In this document: positions 29,428 through 39,583 of the stretch, piece by piece | Numbering within the stretch: position 1 is the first letter of the stretch | How the letters are laid out: each line of letters opens with the position of its first letter | DNA from: Aurantiochytrium sp. KH105 | Lineage: Eukaryota > Sar > Bigyra > Thraustochytrida > Thraustochytriidae | Length of the DNA: 64,000 nt | NCBI GenBank assembly: GCA_003116975.1 | Contig: BGKB01000022.1 | Coordinates: 434,001 to 498,000, forward strand | Direction of reading: 5' to 3' | The notes under the pieces: generated by a model | What the model saw: only the letters and a program-made list of their open reading frames with translations | What the model was told of the DNA's origin: nothing | The model's database searches: none | Translations under genes and position numbers: made by a program

Positions 29428-32400
29428 ATGCATGTGGCGCGAGCGCGGGCCGCCGGCGGGGCGGGCTGGCGATGGCTCGCGCGCGCAGGCGCAGGGCCAG
29501 CGCGGAAGACCTCGCCGGCGAGGTCGCAGCCGCTCGCGACGACTGGCCTGGCCCGGACAAGGACGGTTGACATCATGGTGGGCTCCGAGTCGGCGCGGGC
29601 GTGGAGACCACTCAGCAGCGACGCCAAGGTGAACGACCTGTACGAGCGCAAGACGCCCGAGGAACACGTGCTGCTACGGCCCGGCATGTACGTAGGGAGC
29701 GTAGACAAAATCACCGAGGAACTCTTTGTGTATGACAAAAAGTCCCGTCGCATGCAGCTCGAAGAAGTCTCGTACTCTCCGGGCCTCGTCAAGCTTTTTG
29801 ACGAAATTCTCGTGAACGCAGCGGACAATCTTGACCGGTCAGCAGGCAAGATGAATGCCATAGACATCTCCCTCGATCGCAGCACTCAGCGAATCACTGT
29901 ACGCAACAACGGCGCGGGTATTCCTGTGGTCATGCACGAAAAGGAAAAGGTGTACATTCCCGAGCTCGTCCTCGGCAACTTGCTGACCGGGTCAAACTTT
30001 GACGACACCGTGGAGCGCTTCACGGGTGGGCGCCACGGATACGGCGCCAAGCTCACCAACATTTTGTCAAACTCGTTCCGGGTGGAAACTCTCGACGCAG
30101 AGCGCAATCTGCTCTTTGAAATGGAATGGCATGATCATATGAAACCGGTCGGCGAGGGCGCCAAGGTGACCGAGCTTTCTGCAAAAGAAGTCGAGGCGCG
30201 AGGCGGGGGCTACACGGAGATATCTTTCGTGCCTGACCTCAAGGTATTTAAGATGGCCCGAATGGACAAGGGCACATTGCAAGTAATTGACCGCCGCGTG
30301 CGCGACATTGCGGGCCTGCTTGCGCCTTCAATCCAGGTGACCTGGAATGGGGTGCAAATAAAGGTTGCGTCCTTTGAAGAGTTCGCGAGTCAGTTTTTCG
30401 TTGGTGCTACGAAAACGCACGCGAGGCAAAACGGTGCCCTCTTCGAAAAGGGCAAGTGGCGCGTGATTGTGCTCCAGTCTCCGCTAGACAACGACCCGCT
30501 CATGCAAAGTTTTGTGAATCGCATGGCGACTCCTCGGGGCGGTCAACACGTGGACCACATTTTGAAGCAGCTTGAGCCCGCGCTGTTGGAAGCAGCAACG
30601 AAAAAGTTGCCAAAATCAAACGAGACGAAGATCACGCGCAAAATGGTGCAGCAAAAACTTGCCCTCTTCGTGGACTGCCGTCTCCCGAACCCTTCCTTCG
30701 ACACACAGGTCAAGGACAAGCTCACTTCCAAAGTGACGGCGCAAAATGGCTGTGAACTGCCTGCATCCTTTCTCACCTCCGTTGTGAAAAAGACTGGAAT
30801 TGTGGAGAGCATCGTTGCAGAAGCACAGGCGCGAGACAACGCTGTGCTGACGCGTGCGCCCCGGAGAACGTCGCGTAAGAGCCTACTTAGCATCCCCAAG
30901 CTCGAGGATGCTAACTGGGCAGGAACGTCGCGCTCGAGCGAGGCGACCCTCATTCTCACTGAAGGTGACTCCGCCAAGGCACTTGCCGTTGCAGGTTTGC
31001 CCGTCGTGGGCCGCGACGGCTACGGTGTGTTCCCGCTCCGCGGCAAACCACTCAACGTGCGCGACGCAACGGCGCGTACTGTGGTTAAGAACGAGGAGAT
31101 CAAAAACTTGTGCACGATCCTTGGGCTTGACTTTAAGAAGAAATACGCATCGCAAAAGGAGAAGGCTACGCTTCGGTACGGTCGCGTCATGCTCATGACG
31201 GATCAGGATTTTGACGGTTCGCACATCAAAGGACTTCTCATCAATCTTTTTCACTTCTTTTGGCCGGAACTACTCAAAACGCCAGGATTCCTCTGCGAAT
31301 TCGTGACGCCGCTCATCAAGGTGTCGTCGAACTCGAAAGGAAAGTCTGCTGCAAGCGGCGGCAAGCTCAGCTTCTTCACCATGCAAGATTACGAGAACTG
31401 GCTTGCGAGCAGTGGCATTGCGCCGCGTGCACACAGTGTAAAGTACTACAAAGGTCTGGGCACGAGCACATCCTCTGAGGCTCGCGAGTACTTTGGCAAT
31501 TTGCCCAAGCATGTGCTTGACTTCAAGTCGAATTCGCCCACTGAGGCGAGCGAGCTTATCGATATGGCCTTTAATAAAAAGCGCGCAAGCGACCGGCGGG
31601 ATTGGATTTCGCTGGCGCTCCAGCAGCAAGCTGACGGCAAGTTCAGCTACGTAGATCACAGCGCCAATTCGCTGCGCTTTGAGGAGTTTATCAATCAAGA
31701 GCTCGTTCTTTTCTCGCAGCATGATCTCGAGCGAAGCGTGCCCTCAGCCTTGGATGGCCTCAAACCGTCGCAGCGCAAGGTCCTTTTCGCTGCGTTGAAG
31801 CGAAACCTCACATCTTCAGAGCTCAAAGTCGCGCAGCTTGCCGGCTACGTCGGCGAGCAGACTGCTTACCATCACGGTGAGCAGTCATTGTATGCGACGA
31901 TCATCAACATGGCCCAGGACTTTGTCGGGAGCAACAACCTCCCGCTTCTGTTTCCCTCTGGTCAATTTGGCACCCGTCTGCAGGGCGGTAAAGACGCTGC
32001 AAGCCCGCGTTATATATTCACGCGTCTCCAAGAATATACGCGCGCAATTTTCCCGCCCGAGGACGATGCGTTGTTGGAACGAAACGAGGATGATGGCATG
32101 GTCGTGGAGCCTGTCGTGTACAAACCCATTATCCCAATGGCGCTCATCAACGGCGCCGAGGGGATTGGCACGGGCTGGTCTACCTTTGTGCCAGCGCACA
32201 ATCCTCTCGAGGTCATTGCCAATGTGCGGAGGCTTCTGCAGGGCGAACCTTTGGTGCCCATGATGCCATGGTATGAGGGCTTCAAGGGCACGATCGAGCC
32301 GCGAACCTGGATTTCCAAGAAGAAGGGGACCTTTACGTACGAGGATGGCTTTGTCTCGTCTGGAGTGATCGAGCGATTATCGAAGACCGAGGCGGTCGTT

Positions 32401-33162
32401 TCGGAACTACCAATCGGGCGCTGGACGGAGGATTTCAAGCTCGCGCTTCGCAATTTAGTCACCGAGGACAAGCTTGCGGACTTTTCCGAGCATCACGATG
32501 AGAGCTCTGTTCGATTTACCTTAAAGGGCACGGGCGCGACGCTTGATAAGCTCTGCGCAGACAGTGCCGCGCTGCGCATGTCAACCAAACTTTTGACGTC
32601 GAATATGCACTTTTTCGACCTTCAGGGCCGGGTCAAGCGCTACACGACACCCGAGGAAATCATCGAGGCATTCTATTCTGCGCGACTTGATTTGTACGCT
32701 AAACGCCGTCAGGTCATGCTTGACGACATGCGCTATCGCGTGAATCGTCTTCAAAACCAAGCGCGCTTTGCACTCGCTGTGAGTGAAGGAAGCTTTGCGA
32801 TTTTAGGCAAGTCCAAGGCCGACATTCTCGATCAACTTGTCGCAGAAGGCTTTGATAGAGAAGACTCACTTGGAAAGACTGGGGACGACGCTGATGACGA
32901 GGGTGGCGAGGCGGCGGCGGAGGCGGAGGCGGAGGCAGACGACGATGCGGCAGGGCACGGAAAGCGGGGCCGATCCCGGGGTCCTTTTGACTACCTCGTG
33001 AATACTCCCTTGTGGGACCTTACACAAGAGAACGTATTGCGAATTCGGAAAGAACTCTCGACTCTCGAGGACGAATTCAAGACTTTGCAGCAACTTCGCC
33101 CGGAGGATCTCTGGCTTCGTGACCTCGATCGGCTCGAAAAGATTATCGTTTCGTCAAAGTAA
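29428..33162 (+). CDS. TOP2: DNA topoisomerase II (type IIA)
   Basis: 1244 residues from the first ATG, or 1195 from the ATG at 29575 (MVGSES). ATP-dependent double-strand passage enzyme for chromosome segregation. The GHKL ATPase has DEILVNAADN and GRHGYGAKLTNILS. The TOPRIM domain starts with LTEGDSAKALAVAG (about residue 510 of the long form) and has DQDFDGSHIKGL. The catalytic Tyr is in ASPRYIFTRL (Tyr862 long form, Tyr813 short form). The winged helix, tower and C-gate follow. The protein stops right after the C-gate helices (LDRLEKIIVSSK), so it lacks the long variable C-terminal domain of animal and yeast enzymes. An acidic insert (about 1150-1175) sits in the coiled C-gate. The first 49 residues are Arg/Ala-rich and acid-free, so the long form could be mitochondrial and the short one nuclear; that is inference. 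Confidence 0.96.
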   Translation: MHVARARAAGGAGWRWLARAGAGPARKTSPARSQPLATTGLARTRTVDIMVGSESARAWRPLSSDAKVNDLYERKTPEEHVLLRPGMYVGSVDKITEELFVYDKKSRRMQLEEVSYSPGLVKLFDEILVNAADNLDRSAGKMNAIDISLDRSTQRITVRNNGAGIPVVMHEKEKVYIPELVLGNLLTGSNFDDTVERFTGGRHGYGAKLTNILSNSFRVETLDAERNLLFEMEWHDHMKPVGEGAKVTELSAKEVEARGGGYTEISFVPDLKVFKMARMDKGTLQVIDRRVRDIAGLLAPSIQVTWNGVQIKVASFEEFASQFFVGATKTHARQNGALFEKGKWRVIVLQSPLDNDPLMQSFVNRMATPRGGQHVDHILKQLEPALLEAATKKLPKSNETKITRKMVQQKLALFVDCRLPNPSFDTQVKDKLTSKVTAQNGCELPASFLTSVVKKTGIVESIVAEAQARDNAVLTRAPRRTSRKSLLSIPKLEDANWAGTSRSSEATLILTEGDSAKALAVAGLPVVGRDGYGVFPLRGKPLNVRDATARTVVKNEEIKNLCTILGLDFKKKYASQKEKATLRYGRVMLMTDQDFDGSHIKGLLINLFHFFWPELLKTPGFLCEFVTPLIKVSSNSKGKSAASGGKLSFFTMQDYENWLASSGIAPRAHSVKYYKGLGTSTSSEAREYFGNLPKHVLDFKSNSPTEASELIDMAFNKKRASDRRDWISLALQQQADGKFSYVDHSANSLRFEEFINQELVLFSQHDLERSVPSALDGLKPSQRKVLFAALKRNLTSSELKVAQLAGYVGEQTAYHHGEQSLYATIINMAQDFVGSNNLPLLFPSGQFGTRLQGGKDAASPRYIFTRLQEYTRAIFPPEDDALLERNEDDGMVVEPVVYKPIIPMALINGAEGIGTGWSTFVPAHNPLEVIANVRRLLQGEPLVPMMPWYEGFKGTIEPRTWISKKKGTFTYEDGFVSSGVIERLSKTEAVVSELPIGRWTEDFKLALRNLVTEDKLADFSEHHDESSVRFTLKGTGATLDKLCADSAALRMSTKLLTSNMHFFDLQGRVKRYTTPEEIIEAFYSARLDLYAKRRQVMLDDMRYRVNRLQNQARFALAVSEGSFAILGKSKADILDQLVAEGFDREDSLGKTGDDADDEGGEAAAEAEAEADDDAAGHGKRGRSRGPFDYLVNTPLWDLTQENVLRIRKELSTLEDEFKTLQQLRPEDLWLRDLDRLEKIIVSSK

Positions 33163-33374
33163 AATAGGCCAACAGGAGGTAGTTAAGAAGATTTGCCGGC
33201 GGCGAAAGGATGAGATATGAACGACCGTGTGATTGGCAGGCAACTCAGGTGTAGCATGAAAATCAAGGGATGAGAGCAAAATGGGAGAAAACCCGAAAAA
33301 AAAACAGACAGATAGGCCAGACACGTAAAAAACAGAAAAGAGTAAAATGTTCACTGAGAGTCTCGCGCTCGCTT

Positions 33375-34739
33375 TCATGTGGCAGCTGCCGGAGGAGGAG
33401 CCGTAAGAGGCGCAGTAGGAGGCCCCGGCCCAGATCCAGGATCTGCTGAGGGTGGGGAATTGGACGGCGCAGACGGCGTCGCCAGCTGTTGCTCAGGGTC
33501 CGGTACTGCAGTTTGCGGATGATCAAGCTCCTCAACAATGCCTGGTATTGAAATACGTGAAGCCGCATTGGACACCATCATTCGGTTAACCAGATTCATG
33601 AGCCGCTGATTCTGGAAAATGACACCCGCATTGAGCTTTCTGTGTCGCAAGATCGCTTTCCTGGCTCCATGCGAATGAATTCGACGAAAACCATTGTCGA
33701 GCATGTTGGGGATTCTGTACGGTTGGGCGCCACAGCCTAGTGCGAAGAAGCAGGCGCCAAGGCTCCAAACCTCTGCGGCGAGCGCGTCGTATGTATAAGG
33801 CCCGCCAGCAAAGACTTCGGGGGCCATAAAAGCAACAGTGCCAGCGCGGCCCTTCTTGACGCGGTAGCTGGCCATCTCTTGCTCGGGGTCCACCAAGCGA
33901 AGCGTCGTGGTCCAACCAAAGTCAATCATCTGCACACGAACGTTCTGGTCCCCTTCATGGTAGACCACAAAGTTTTCGAGCTTAAGGTCCCGGTGCACAA
34001 AGCCGATTCCTGCGAGAAAAGACACAGCAGCCGTCATCTGAGCAAAGACGCTGTGCAGAACGCGAACTTCGCGGATCACGGCCACGGCCAGGTCGAAGAG
34101 GCTCTCGTCGGCACGCGGGAAAACGGCAAAGATGTCACTCTGGTTCTCAAAGTACTTTTCCAAACAGAGGACGTTTGCGTGGTCGAATTTGCGCAGAGCG
34201 ATCTGCGAAGCAAACTCTCGTCGCATCTTGAAGATCTCATGCGACTGTTGGTGCGCGTTGAGGCCCTGGAGGTGCGTTTTGGGGACCTTCTTGATCACCA
34301 CGAGGCGCCCCCCGTTGACGTGAAAGGCGTCCCAAATCTCCCGTCCGTCGCCATCGTTTCGGTGAATTCTACGTTCCAGCTCATACTTGTCAGCACCGTT
34401 TGGTCCTGGCTCACCGGTATCCTGCAAATATGTAGTTTGCAAAGGCCCAGTGTAAATAGCGAACGGTCGATTAATGTTCAACAGCTCCCCGATGTAGTAG
34501 CGGAGCGGGTGTGCAATGTGTCCCGAAAATGTGTCTATGTGGACGCAGCAGACCTCCTGGCACGCTTTGAGAATGCCGATCTGTAGCTCGAGCAAACGGC
34601 GCTCGTTCGCTAGAAGAACGCCTGTCAGCAGTAGCTGTTCTGCCTCTTCAATCTTGGCGTCGAGCATTTCGAGCGTCGCCCGGACCGGGCCGCGCCGCAG
34701 CGCTTCCTGGACCACGATCATGCTGCTCGTCGAGAGCAT
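33375..34739 (-). CDS. Divergent serine/threonine protein kinase
   Basis: 454 residues. A helical N-terminal segment of about 110 residues precedes a kinase domain (about 130-400). The catalytic residues are present: VIKK in the N-lobe, HRDLKLENF (His249, Asp251), DFG at 273 (IDFGWTT) and the GTVAFMAPEV activation-segment end. The Gly-rich loop is poor (around RNDGDGREIWDAFHVNGG) with a likely insertion. The C-terminus is a Pro/Ala/Ser-rich disordered tail. Kinase group is unclear; the RDLKLEN motif and tail resemble CAMK/AGC-like protist kinases. Convergent with TOP2 at 212 bp. Confidence 0.82.
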   Translation of the reverse strand: MLSTSSMIVVQEALRRGPVRATLEMLDAKIEEAEQLLLTGVLLANERRLLELQIGILKACQEVCCVHIDTFSGHIAHPLRYYIGELLNINRPFAIYTGPLQTTYLQDTGEPGPNGADKYELERRIHRNDGDGREIWDAFHVNGGRLVVIKKVPKTHLQGLNAHQQSHEIFKMRREFASQIALRKFDHANVLCLEKYFENQSDIFAVFPRADESLFDLAVAVIREVRVLHSVFAQMTAAVSFLAGIGFVHRDLKLENFVVYHEGDQNVRVQMIDFGWTTTLRLVDPEQEMASYRVKKGRAGTVAFMAPEVFAGGPYTYDALAAEVWSLGACFFALGCGAQPYRIPNMLDNGFRRIHSHGARKAILRHRKLNAGVIFQNQRLMNLVNRMMVSNAASRISIPGIVEELDHPQTAVPDPEQQLATPSAPSNSPPSADPGSGPGPPTAPLTAPPPAAAT

Positions 34740-36098
34740 GAGGCCTTGCGGCTACGCTGCTCACCCCTACGCGTCCAGACCGTGCCCAACGCACGGCCGC
34801 CACGGCAGTCAAGGTCTCTTGGAACGCAGGCGATCCCGACCCGTTCCAGGGCGGTGACGCAGGCTCCTGCGGTCCGATCGAGGTCGCGAGCAAGACGAAT
34901 CAAGCACGCGAAAGACCGGGGCGACAAGTTCTCGTCTTGCTCGCGCTGCTCTCGCGCGGGCGTGACTTCACGCTGCGCAGGGTCTGCGTCTTTTCGTCCG
35001 CGCGCAGCGACGCAAGCGTACTAGCTGAGCTTGTCAGTTTACGCCTGCGTTCTCCCCTGCAGTGTTGGTTCGCGCGCTGGCGGGGGCCGTCTTCCGGCTG
35101 CGACGAGGCCGTCGCCGCGTCCGCCGCGGCCTCGTACCCGCGCAGCGCGCGAGAGGCCGTCGGCGGCACGAGGCTCGTGCACCGGCGTCGCCGCAGCAGG
35201 AGACGAGGTACCGCGCGGCGTCCTTCGTGCTCGTGCTTCGATCCCCGATCCCGCCTCGCCTCCCCCCGCGGGCGCGGGCGGCGCGGCCGGACGGGGCCGG
35301 GCGAGACCAGGCCGGCGGCGGCGGCGGGCGCTCGGCGCGTCTGCGCGGCGCGGAGAGCTCTGCGCGGCGGCGCTGCGCTGCTGCGCTCTGTGCTGCGACG
35401 TGTGATGCGCTCTGCTCCTCGTTCGCTTTCTGCTTCTGCTTCTGCTTCTGCTTCTGCTCTGCTCGGATCTCTTTGATGATCGTTCTCCGGGCCCCCAAAC
35501 GAGGCCCCCGATTGGACGGGCGCGAAGGCGAAGTGGAGAACGAACACCGGGACCACGTCAGTGCCACTGCAGTGGGCGACACGCGGCGCGGCGTCTCGGG
35601 TGCGGAATGCGTCGAGCTGTGGCCCGCGAGCTGAGGGTGCAAAAGGGGAGATTGTTTTGGAGGGTTTCCGAAGCGAACGTCAAGGTCCGGCTCCGTGACA
35701 GACAGTGAAGATGTGTATTCTTGGGCCTTCGTGGAAAGCGTGCTGGCGGGCATTTGGAAAAAGGCTTCATCAATCAATCAATCAATCGATCATCATCATC
35801 TGCTTCTTCTTCCTGGGGCCTATCTCTGAGCGACCAACGTGGCAAGTCAAGACGAAAAGGCAAGGCTCGGCTTGGAGTCTGCTCTGCGATGCATTTCGTG
35901 CTAGCCCACACGATCAGTTGTGATGTCGGTTGGGTGCCCGAAAGACCCCAGAAATAAAAGTCAACGTCGGGGTTCGTTTGTCCGAGAGGCAGCTAGCTAC
36001 TAGAAGGTGAAGCAGGCAGAGAGAGAGAAGCAGAGCGCGAACCCGGAGGAGGGCTTCTAGAAGTTGGGGCCGAGCGCGCGCGCGGGGTGCAGGAGACG
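34740..36098. other. Divergent promoter region, kinase / CDC37
   Basis: 1.36 kb with no supportable gene. The first 750 bp are very GC-rich and open in several frames at once. Microsatellites: a TTCTGC hexamer run (35425-35458) and an AATC/ATC run (about 35770-35802). Confidence 0.5.
35425..35458. repeat. (TTCTGC)n hexanucleotide tract
   Basis: About five to six TTCTGC units in tandem in the spacer between the kinase and CDC37 genes. Confidence 0.85.
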
Positions 36099-37787
36099 AT
36101 GGCGCCGGCGATGAAGGTGACGCTGAAGTGGGAGGAGGGCGCGGAGGCCACGCACGCCGTGCTAAAGCTGACGCTGCCGCGAAAGTGGCGCGAGGGCGCC
36201 ACGAAGCAGCTGAAGGAGACCTTCGTGGACCAGTACAACAAGAAACACGAGGACACCAAGCTCGAGCTGGACGAGGTGCATCTGGTGAACACGAAAGGAC
36301 AGGCACTCGCCGATGCTGATCTCGTCGCGCGCGTGATCGAACATGGCGAGCACGTGCGCGTCAAGCCGGGTCCCTCGCCGACCAAGCTGGCGGCCCCGTT
36401 GCCGGCCAAGGGATCCGACGCCAGCGCTGCCAAATCAGACGCCAAGGCGAGCAAGGGCGCCAACGTGCCAACGCCCATGCCAGCCTCCGGTTCGAACCTC
36501 GTTGGCGACAAGGCCGCCCTTGACAAGGCGCGAAAGATCGACTTTGATTACTCCAAGTGGGACCGTCTGGATCTGAGCGACGACGACGCAGAGGATTGCC
36601 ACCCAAACATTGACAAGGAGAGCTGGAAGCGACTCATGGCGCAGAAGCGTCAAGACCGACGCCAAAAGGAGGAGGAGAAGATTGCGGCCTTCAAGGCCAA
36701 GATCGAAAAATACAAGAAGAAATATGAGGACCTCCAGGGCAAAATCGACGGAGCCGGGGCTGACGACGACGACGCTGCGCAATGGATGGTCGACCGCGAT
36801 GATGCCAAGGACTCGATGGACAAGTACCAAGCCCGCCTCGATCACTTTCTGGCTACGCGCAAGCTCACTGCCGATGATCTCTGCGATGTTAAGGACGACA
36901 AAACCACGGTCGCCTCCTCGGCAGATATGACGCCCCTCGACACAGGCTTGCCGCAGCCTGCCAAGTCGCCTGCTGCATCCTCTTCTGCATCTTCCTCTTC
37001 CTCTTCCGAACCATCAAAGGCCATTGTGAGGCCCGAGGCGCCCGTGGACGAGGGTCTCGAATACGATGCATACATTAAGCTTCATCGCGTCAAGGTGGAC
37101 AAGTTTGCGGACCTTCGCTCCGACGAAGCGTCAGAGCATTTTCTTCTCGAGAACCCAGTTATCCTTCACAAGCACGCGGAAGGCTACCTCTTGTTGCGGA
37201 CCCTGGACACGTGCATGCGCCATCTCGGCGAGGAGGAGGATCGTGGCGGGTTGTCTGCTAAACTCAAGAAGGCATACGCCGAGGAAGAACTGGCCATTGC
37301 GCGACAACACATGATCATCCAGTTCGTCTTGGCTCTAGCAGAGGGGAAGCATCGTGATCCGCGCGACTTTGTGCGCGCTTTCTTCCTCAAGGCCGGAAAG
37401 AACTCCACGCAGCGTGTCGACGGCTTCGAGCAAGACCTCGAGAGCTTTGTAGATCGAATTCGGAACCGCGCAAAGGAAAAGCGCAGCAAGGGTGAGGAGT
37501 CTCCTCTGGCCTATCACAATCGCGACGATGTTGTGCAGCTCGATGACGGCGAGTACGAGATGGCACCTCTCGGCCCTGGTGGCCTTGACCCGAACGAGGT
37601 TTTGGGCACGCTCCCGCGCGCCATGCAGGAGGCTTTCATCTCGCAGGACACTGACAAGCTTCGCGAAGCTGTATCGAGTCTCACTGCAGAGGAGGCTCAA
37701 TATCACATGCAGCGCTGCGTTGACTCTGGACTATGGAACCCAGGCCCGGATGAGGTGGAAGCCGACGACGAGGCCGAAGACAACTAG
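36099..37787 (+). CDS. CDC37: CDC37 Hsp90 co-chaperone with extra N-terminal domain
   Basis: 562 residues. CDC37 recruits client kinases to Hsp90. The canonical CDC37 N-terminus appears only at about residue 147 (DYSKWDRLDLSDDDAED, then HPNIDKESWKRL), including the Ser followed by acidic residues that CK2 phosphorylates in other species. The coiled coil, the Hsp90-binding middle domain (AEGYLLLRTLDTCMRHL) and the helical C-domain follow at normal spacing. Ahead of this are about 90 residues (MKVTLKWEEGAE to EHVRVKPG) with the length and strand-helix-strand pattern of a ubiquitin-like fold, plus a Lys/Ala/Ser linker. In animals and fungi the DYSxW motif is at the extreme N-terminus. The frame opens at a GTG 12 nt upstream; ATG at 36099 is the start. 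Convergent with the acyltransferase gene. Confidence 0.92.
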   Translation: MAPAMKVTLKWEEGAEATHAVLKLTLPRKWREGATKQLKETFVDQYNKKHEDTKLELDEVHLVNTKGQALADADLVARVIEHGEHVRVKPGPSPTKLAAPLPAKGSDASAAKSDAKASKGANVPTPMPASGSNLVGDKAALDKARKIDFDYSKWDRLDLSDDDAEDCHPNIDKESWKRLMAQKRQDRRQKEEEKIAAFKAKIEKYKKKYEDLQGKIDGAGADDDDAAQWMVDRDDAKDSMDKYQARLDHFLATRKLTADDLCDVKDDKTTVASSADMTPLDTGLPQPAKSPAASSSASSSSSSEPSKAIVRPEAPVDEGLEYDAYIKLHRVKVDKFADLRSDEASEHFLLENPVILHKHAEGYLLLRTLDTCMRHLGEEEDRGGLSAKLKKAYAEEELAIARQHMIIQFVLALAEGKHRDPRDFVRAFFLKAGKNSTQRVDGFEQDLESFVDRIRNRAKEKRSKGEESPLAYHNRDDVVQLDDGEYEMAPLGPGGLDPNEVLGTLPRAMQEAFISQDTDKLREAVSSLTAEEAQYHMQRCVDSGLWNPGPDEVEADDEAEDN

Positions 37788-38032
37788 GCGCTTAAAAAAA
37801 TTGCTTTTCACTCTTTATCTTTTCGCTGCTCATCGGATTGATTGTAGGGCCGCTCGCAGCAGCGCCTCAAATAATTCATGTTATGAGCCACAAAGAAAAA
37901 GTAAAGAAATGCAAAGAAAAGAAAAGAAGAAAGTAAAATTCCTTTGTTGCGTGCTGCTTCACCTCAAGGTGCAGGACCTAGATACACTTGGGTGCTCGCC
38001 TCGGCCTCAGCGTTGGCCCGCGGGTTTCGGTC

Positions 38033-39583
38033 CTAAGTCTCATCGTGTGGCTTACGAAAGGGAAGTTCGGCAGAAGCCACATAGTCCCAAAAGGCAGCGA
38101 CCTTGGACTTGGGCAAGACCACATAAATTGCCTGGTCTCCATTCGGAGCACGCGGCATGATAATGTTGAGACCCGGCGCGGAGACAGGCGGCGGTACCAT
38201 GTACGCCGAGGCGCCTTTGCCTGCAGGAGCGCCCATGTCCACGAGCCAATTGTATCCTGACCACGTGTTGGTAAATGTCTGCTTGCCCGCGACGCAGTCT
38301 CCAACAATGTGAAAGACCCCCGTCTCTTCGCGCATGCCCAGCACGCGCGAGTGCTCGAGCCAATTTTTGCGGCAGGCAAGATTCTCACCATCCTTGTCAA
38401 GCTCTGCGCGGATAGCACGATGCAAACTCAAGGCGGATGATGACAGGGAGTTTGGATCCATCTCGACCTGCAGCGGCACGTCAAAGACCGCGTTGCCAAC
38501 GTAGTTTTCTGGGTAGCGGGCAAGCTTGCCGCGCACGTTAAATGACTGCACAACAGGGCGCGTGTCTTTGGCGCGAGAACCCGATTTCGCGGCGCTCTGG
38601 GCGCAAAGCACGGCACTCATCGCCAGTTCATACGATGAAACCCATTCATCCCCTGAAAGCTCCTTCTTCACGTTTGCCTTGAGAGCGTCGAGTCCCTTCC
38701 TGTCGATGCACACTTCAACCGTCTCGCACGTTTTACTTGCCCAGATAAAGTTGGCAATGAGCTTGAACCAGTACCAGCGCGTAGCAAGAGGTGGCGACCC
38801 GCCAATTTCATTGCGCCATTTAGCCAAGAGGGCAGAACGAGTTGATGGGGTCTCGCCTACCGGCTTTGTCACGCGAGGCGGCAGTTCCGCGGGCCGTAGC
38901 GATGCTGGCGCAGCACTGGAGGAGCATGCCTCGGACCACTTTTGCATGAGGAGAACGTACGTCTGAGCGTCGCCAAGACAATGGTTCAATTGGACACTTA
39001 TGTAAGAGACACCCTCATCTTCAAAGCGAACGAGACGTGTCATGAGCAGAGTTTCCTCGGGAGACGGCCGGGCACCCTTTGGGGCAAAAAAAATTCCTGC
39101 GGCCGACCAAGCTGAGCTCGGGGAGTCCACGTCGGGAAGTTTGGCATTCGCTTCACGACGAATTCCTCGAGCGGTCTCAAAGATGACGCCGTTGGCGCTC
39201 TGATCATCGAGCTTGAGGCCGTAGCGGAGAGGATCCGAGGTAGTGTCAAGGCGCGAGGCCACAAAGGGAAATTCAGCCAGCACGCGTTCTAGCGCCGTGC
39301 GGAGCGTATCCGCATCAAGGAGACTCTCGATGCGAACGGCAAAGCGAATCCACGTCACGCTCGTCATTTCGTCCACCTCGCTCAACGTCCAGCGCTGTCC
39401 GTCCTTGGTGGCGTGAGGGCAACGGATGATATCCTCCTTTTCAACCTCGATCTCAAACGCCGGAGGCGGGGCCTCCTTCTCCGGGCTCGCCGACATTTTC
39501 CTCACGACCATCGCGATACCTACAATGGCACCCACCGCCGCAGCAGCGCCGACGAGGCCGCCAACATTGTTGCCTTTACTCAT
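38033..39583 (-). CDS. BAHD-type (HxxxD) acyltransferase with N-terminal membrane anchor
   Basis: 516 residues. Acyl-CoA-dependent transferase of the condensation/BAHD superfamily. The catalytic HxxxD is HCLGD (His201, Asp205), preceded by a condensation-type N-lobe. The late structural motif is altered to NTWSGYNWLVDMGAPAGKG, in the place of plant DFGWG. A Gly/Ala/Val-rich transmembrane segment lies at about residues 7-28, so the enzyme is probably ER- or membrane-tethered, which is not usual for plant BAHD proteins. The substrate is unknown. The frame opens up to 39898, but that leader is low-complexity; ATG at 39583 (MSKGNN) fits the anchor. Divergent from an ABCG transporter with 801 bp between. 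Confidence 0.78.
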   Translation of the reverse strand: MSKGNNVGGLVGAAAAVGAIVGIAMVVRKMSASPEKEAPPPAFEIEVEKEDIIRCPHATKDGQRWTLSEVDEMTSVTWIRFAVRIESLLDADTLRTALERVLAEFPFVASRLDTTSDPLRYGLKLDDQSANGVIFETARGIRREANAKLPDVDSPSSAWSAAGIFFAPKGARPSPEETLLMTRLVRFEDEGVSYISVQLNHCLGDAQTYVLLMQKWSEACSSSAAPASLRPAELPPRVTKPVGETPSTRSALLAKWRNEIGGSPPLATRWYWFKLIANFIWASKTCETVEVCIDRKGLDALKANVKKELSGDEWVSSYELAMSAVLCAQSAAKSGSRAKDTRPVVQSFNVRGKLARYPENYVGNAVFDVPLQVEMDPNSLSSSALSLHRAIRAELDKDGENLACRKNWLEHSRVLGMREETGVFHIVGDCVAGKQTFTNTWSGYNWLVDMGAPAGKGASAYMVPPPVSAPGLNIIMPRAPNGDQAIYVVLPKSKVAAFWDYVASAELPFRKPHDET

